DNA of 7,038 nucleotides. Source: an uncultured Selenomonadaceae bacterium (lineage in GTDB: Bacteria; Bacillota; Negativicutes; Selenomonadales; Selenomonadaceae). The notes beneath the pieces were generated by a model. The model was not told where the DNA came from and made no database searches. It worked only from the letters and a program-made list of their open reading frames with translations. Of the stretch, positions 6,601 to 7,038 are shown one piece after another. The stretch spans positions 1 through 7,038 of the forward strand of contig CAJOKY010000164.1 in the NCBI GenBank assembly GCA_905235425.1, in the 5' to 3' direction. Made by a program: the position numbers and the translations under genes. Every line of letters begins with the position of its first letter. Positions within the stretch are counted from its first letter, which is position 1.

Positions 6601-6868
6601 CATAAGTTTTGCTGACAAATTGGCGCCGTTGATAAAGGTTGAAGAAGAAGACGAAGATAAGCCTCCGATTGATGATGACGCGCTTGCCGAAGCCTACGAA
6701 ACTATGAAAGAGGTTGCGCAGACTTTTGATTATGATTCAATGCAGTTTGTGATTCAGTCGCTGGAAGAATATAAATTGCCGCCGGAAGAGGCGAAGAGAT
6801 TTTCTGAAATTAAAACTGCCGCGTCCAAGCCGGATTGGGAAAAAGTTCAATCATTGCTTGTCGGTTAA
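3686..6868 (+). CDS. Soluble FIST-domain hybrid histidine kinase with REC and HPt domains
   Basis: This is a 1060-residue cytosolic phosphorelay protein with no membrane segment. FIST_N (about 30-220) and FIST_C (about 225-405, with CGGR at 350-353 and FGNGE at 379-383) are the input; FIST domains are thought to bind small ligands such as amino acids. A coiled coil (about 430-465) leads to HisKA with SHEIRTP (phospho-acceptor His474). The HATPase domain has N-box residues Asn587 and Asn591, DTGIGI (623-628) and GTGLGM (653-658). The receiver (about 724-843) keeps Asp730/Asp731, phospho-acceptor Asp774, Thr806 and Lys828. The HPt domain (about 880-980) has VHALKSS with His928. An acidic linker (985-998) precedes a helical tail of about 60 residues. 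All relay residues are present, so His474 to Asp774 to His928 transfer is expected, with the final response regulator encoded elsewhere. The start is TTG. Confidence 0.95.
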   Translation: MKQKTCRIKTREEFLAWVEETKSGEDYKSAKEILIKVLTAQFKSSDSLHLFRDLKENFPNAKIIGTSMSNFGRKRSESDTIWVTSVADLSEHYAIISCLYFYSETSKVTIYDIDAVEMNGLIEVATYFKNKFKNIPYLRGVEILSANGSGIFADGLNLLSKDFADIPFFGVIAGYSYREESDCQYYNIVQSLQNKEVTSFIIGNEYHNDGIVMAAYSGEDLHLQANYTLGWKKIGKEMTVTETLGMNGLAKIDGVPAVEIYKKYLNILPNEYLMFNVFEFPFLVDRGGIDIARIPLIYDDFGRLYFYADIQRGEKISLSYGNPIDLLKESEKTARNMKKFDPQAIQLYICGGRTIFLNTDYYKEFSFFKKLHSEMVYCFGNGEIYKYKGQGGMTGSAIISIAFREGPARNFSVYNAPKFKESSDGVVPLAKRLVSFLEATTDELNSSNENLKDAVIAAEAASKSKSQFLSNMSHEIRTPINAILGMNEMILRESTDETILEYAENIRSAGNSLLGIVNDILDFSKIEAGKMDIIPVEYSLSSLLNDLVNMVQKRAEKKSLEFHIEADENLPSELYGDEIRIKQVITNILTNAVKYTEKGGVTLKVTFKNTSADEILLCVSIKDTGIGIKPEDIKKLFSAFERIEEKRNRTIEGTGLGMNITQKLLEMMNSHLEVASVYGEGSEFSFELAQKVINPHPIGNFAESYRHSLSQHKKYREKFTAPNAKILVVDDTVMNLTVVKGLLKQTKVKIDTAESGFECLKLVAQNHYDIIFLDHRMPGIDGIETLKRMQTLEGNLNITTPVISLTANAVSGAKQIYLDAGFQDYLTKPIDSTKLEKMMIEYLPKEKVQFKESVENAEDDAADEKSKLPDWLRNVTGINAEEGISHCGGVDAYLDALTVFAQSVTSGAKEIAEFYRIGDIKNYTVKVHALKSSARVIGAAELSEKAKRLEYAGNAGYVNEIKKFTDGLLELYISFADKLAPLIKVEEEDEDKPPIDDDALAEAYETMKEVAQTFDYDSMQFVIQSLEEYKLPPEEAKRFSEIKTAASKPDWEKVQSLLVG

Positions 6869-6886
6869 TATCTGAATACATACGCA

Positions 6887-6933
6887 ATTAAAAAAGACGA
6901 TACCCGAATTTAAAGGTAATCGCCTTTTTTAAT
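6887..6933. terminator. Bidirectional intrinsic terminator between convergent genes
   Basis: The arm at 6887-6904 pairs with 6915-6933 with one mismatch and one bulge, around a ten-base loop. Six A residues on the left and six T residues on the right flank the G/C part, so each strand reads as a hairpin ending in a T-run. It lies 18 bases after the kinase stop and 18 bases beyond the stop of the minus-strand gene, and so serves both. Confidence 0.87.
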
Positions 6934-6951
6934 TTATAAGTTTATTTTAAT

Positions 6952-7038
6952 CTAAGCGTTTATTTGCTTAACGGCGTCTAAAAATTCTGCGCGTGTTATA
7001 CCGAAATTGTTTAGACGCTTTACAAAAGTTTTTACATT
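6952..7038 (-). CDS. C-terminal 28 codons of a convergent gene, function unknown
   Basis: Reading the minus strand from the window edge gives an open frame of 28 codons ending in TAG (complement of 6952-6954). It ends in a helical, charged sequence that includes VKRLNNFGITRAEFLDAV. The amino-acid composition, the codon use and the terminator placed just after its stop support a real gene tail. The alternating hydrophobic and charged residues suggest an amphipathic helix, but I do not recognise the family. The start and most of the gene lie beyond 7038. Confidence 0.6.
   Translation of the reverse strand, partial: NVKTFVKRLNNFGITRAEFLDAVKQINA

Overview
This is a bacterial chromosomal window with moderate-to-low GC. 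It carries four plus-strand genes and the tail of one minus-strand gene. Shine-Dalgarno sequences are strong, one gene starts with TTG, and the large hybrid kinase is of a type common in anaerobic Firmicutes. I infer a Firmicute, possibly a Negativicute, but nothing in the window fixes the taxon.

Layout. 1-900: C-terminal part of a P1B-2 (Zn/Cd/Pb) metal-exporting ATPase, cut by the window edge just after the phosphorylated Asp. 993-1766: a cytosolic PPP-family metallophosphatase with its own extended -10 promoter. 1859-3481: a probably exported protein with three fibronectin-III-like repeats and a C-terminal SGNH/GDSL hydrolase. 3686-6868: a 1060-residue soluble hybrid sensor kinase, FIST_N-FIST_C-HisKA-HATPase-REC-HPt, starting at TTG. 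6887-6933: a strong hairpin that probably terminates transcription in both directions. 6952-7038: the last 28 codons of a convergent gene of unknown function.

The genes do not form an obvious pathway. They look like four separately expressed units: metal efflux, a phosphatase, a secreted esterase-like hydrolase and an orphan phosphorelay sensor.

The most unusual feature is what lies between the genes. Every same-strand junction carries short tandem 7-base repeats of a degenerate purine-rich type (TAGGGAT, TAGATAG, TAAGAAT and relatives), often as inverted pairs that could fold into hairpins. The stop codons of the first three genes all lie in register with a heptad. One heptad array has also entered, or arisen in, the ATPase coding sequence without breaking the frame. 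The third junction additionally has the form of a small non-coding inverted-repeat element (about 3477-3650) with two internal hairpins, followed by a leader that may mask the kinase ribosome binding site.
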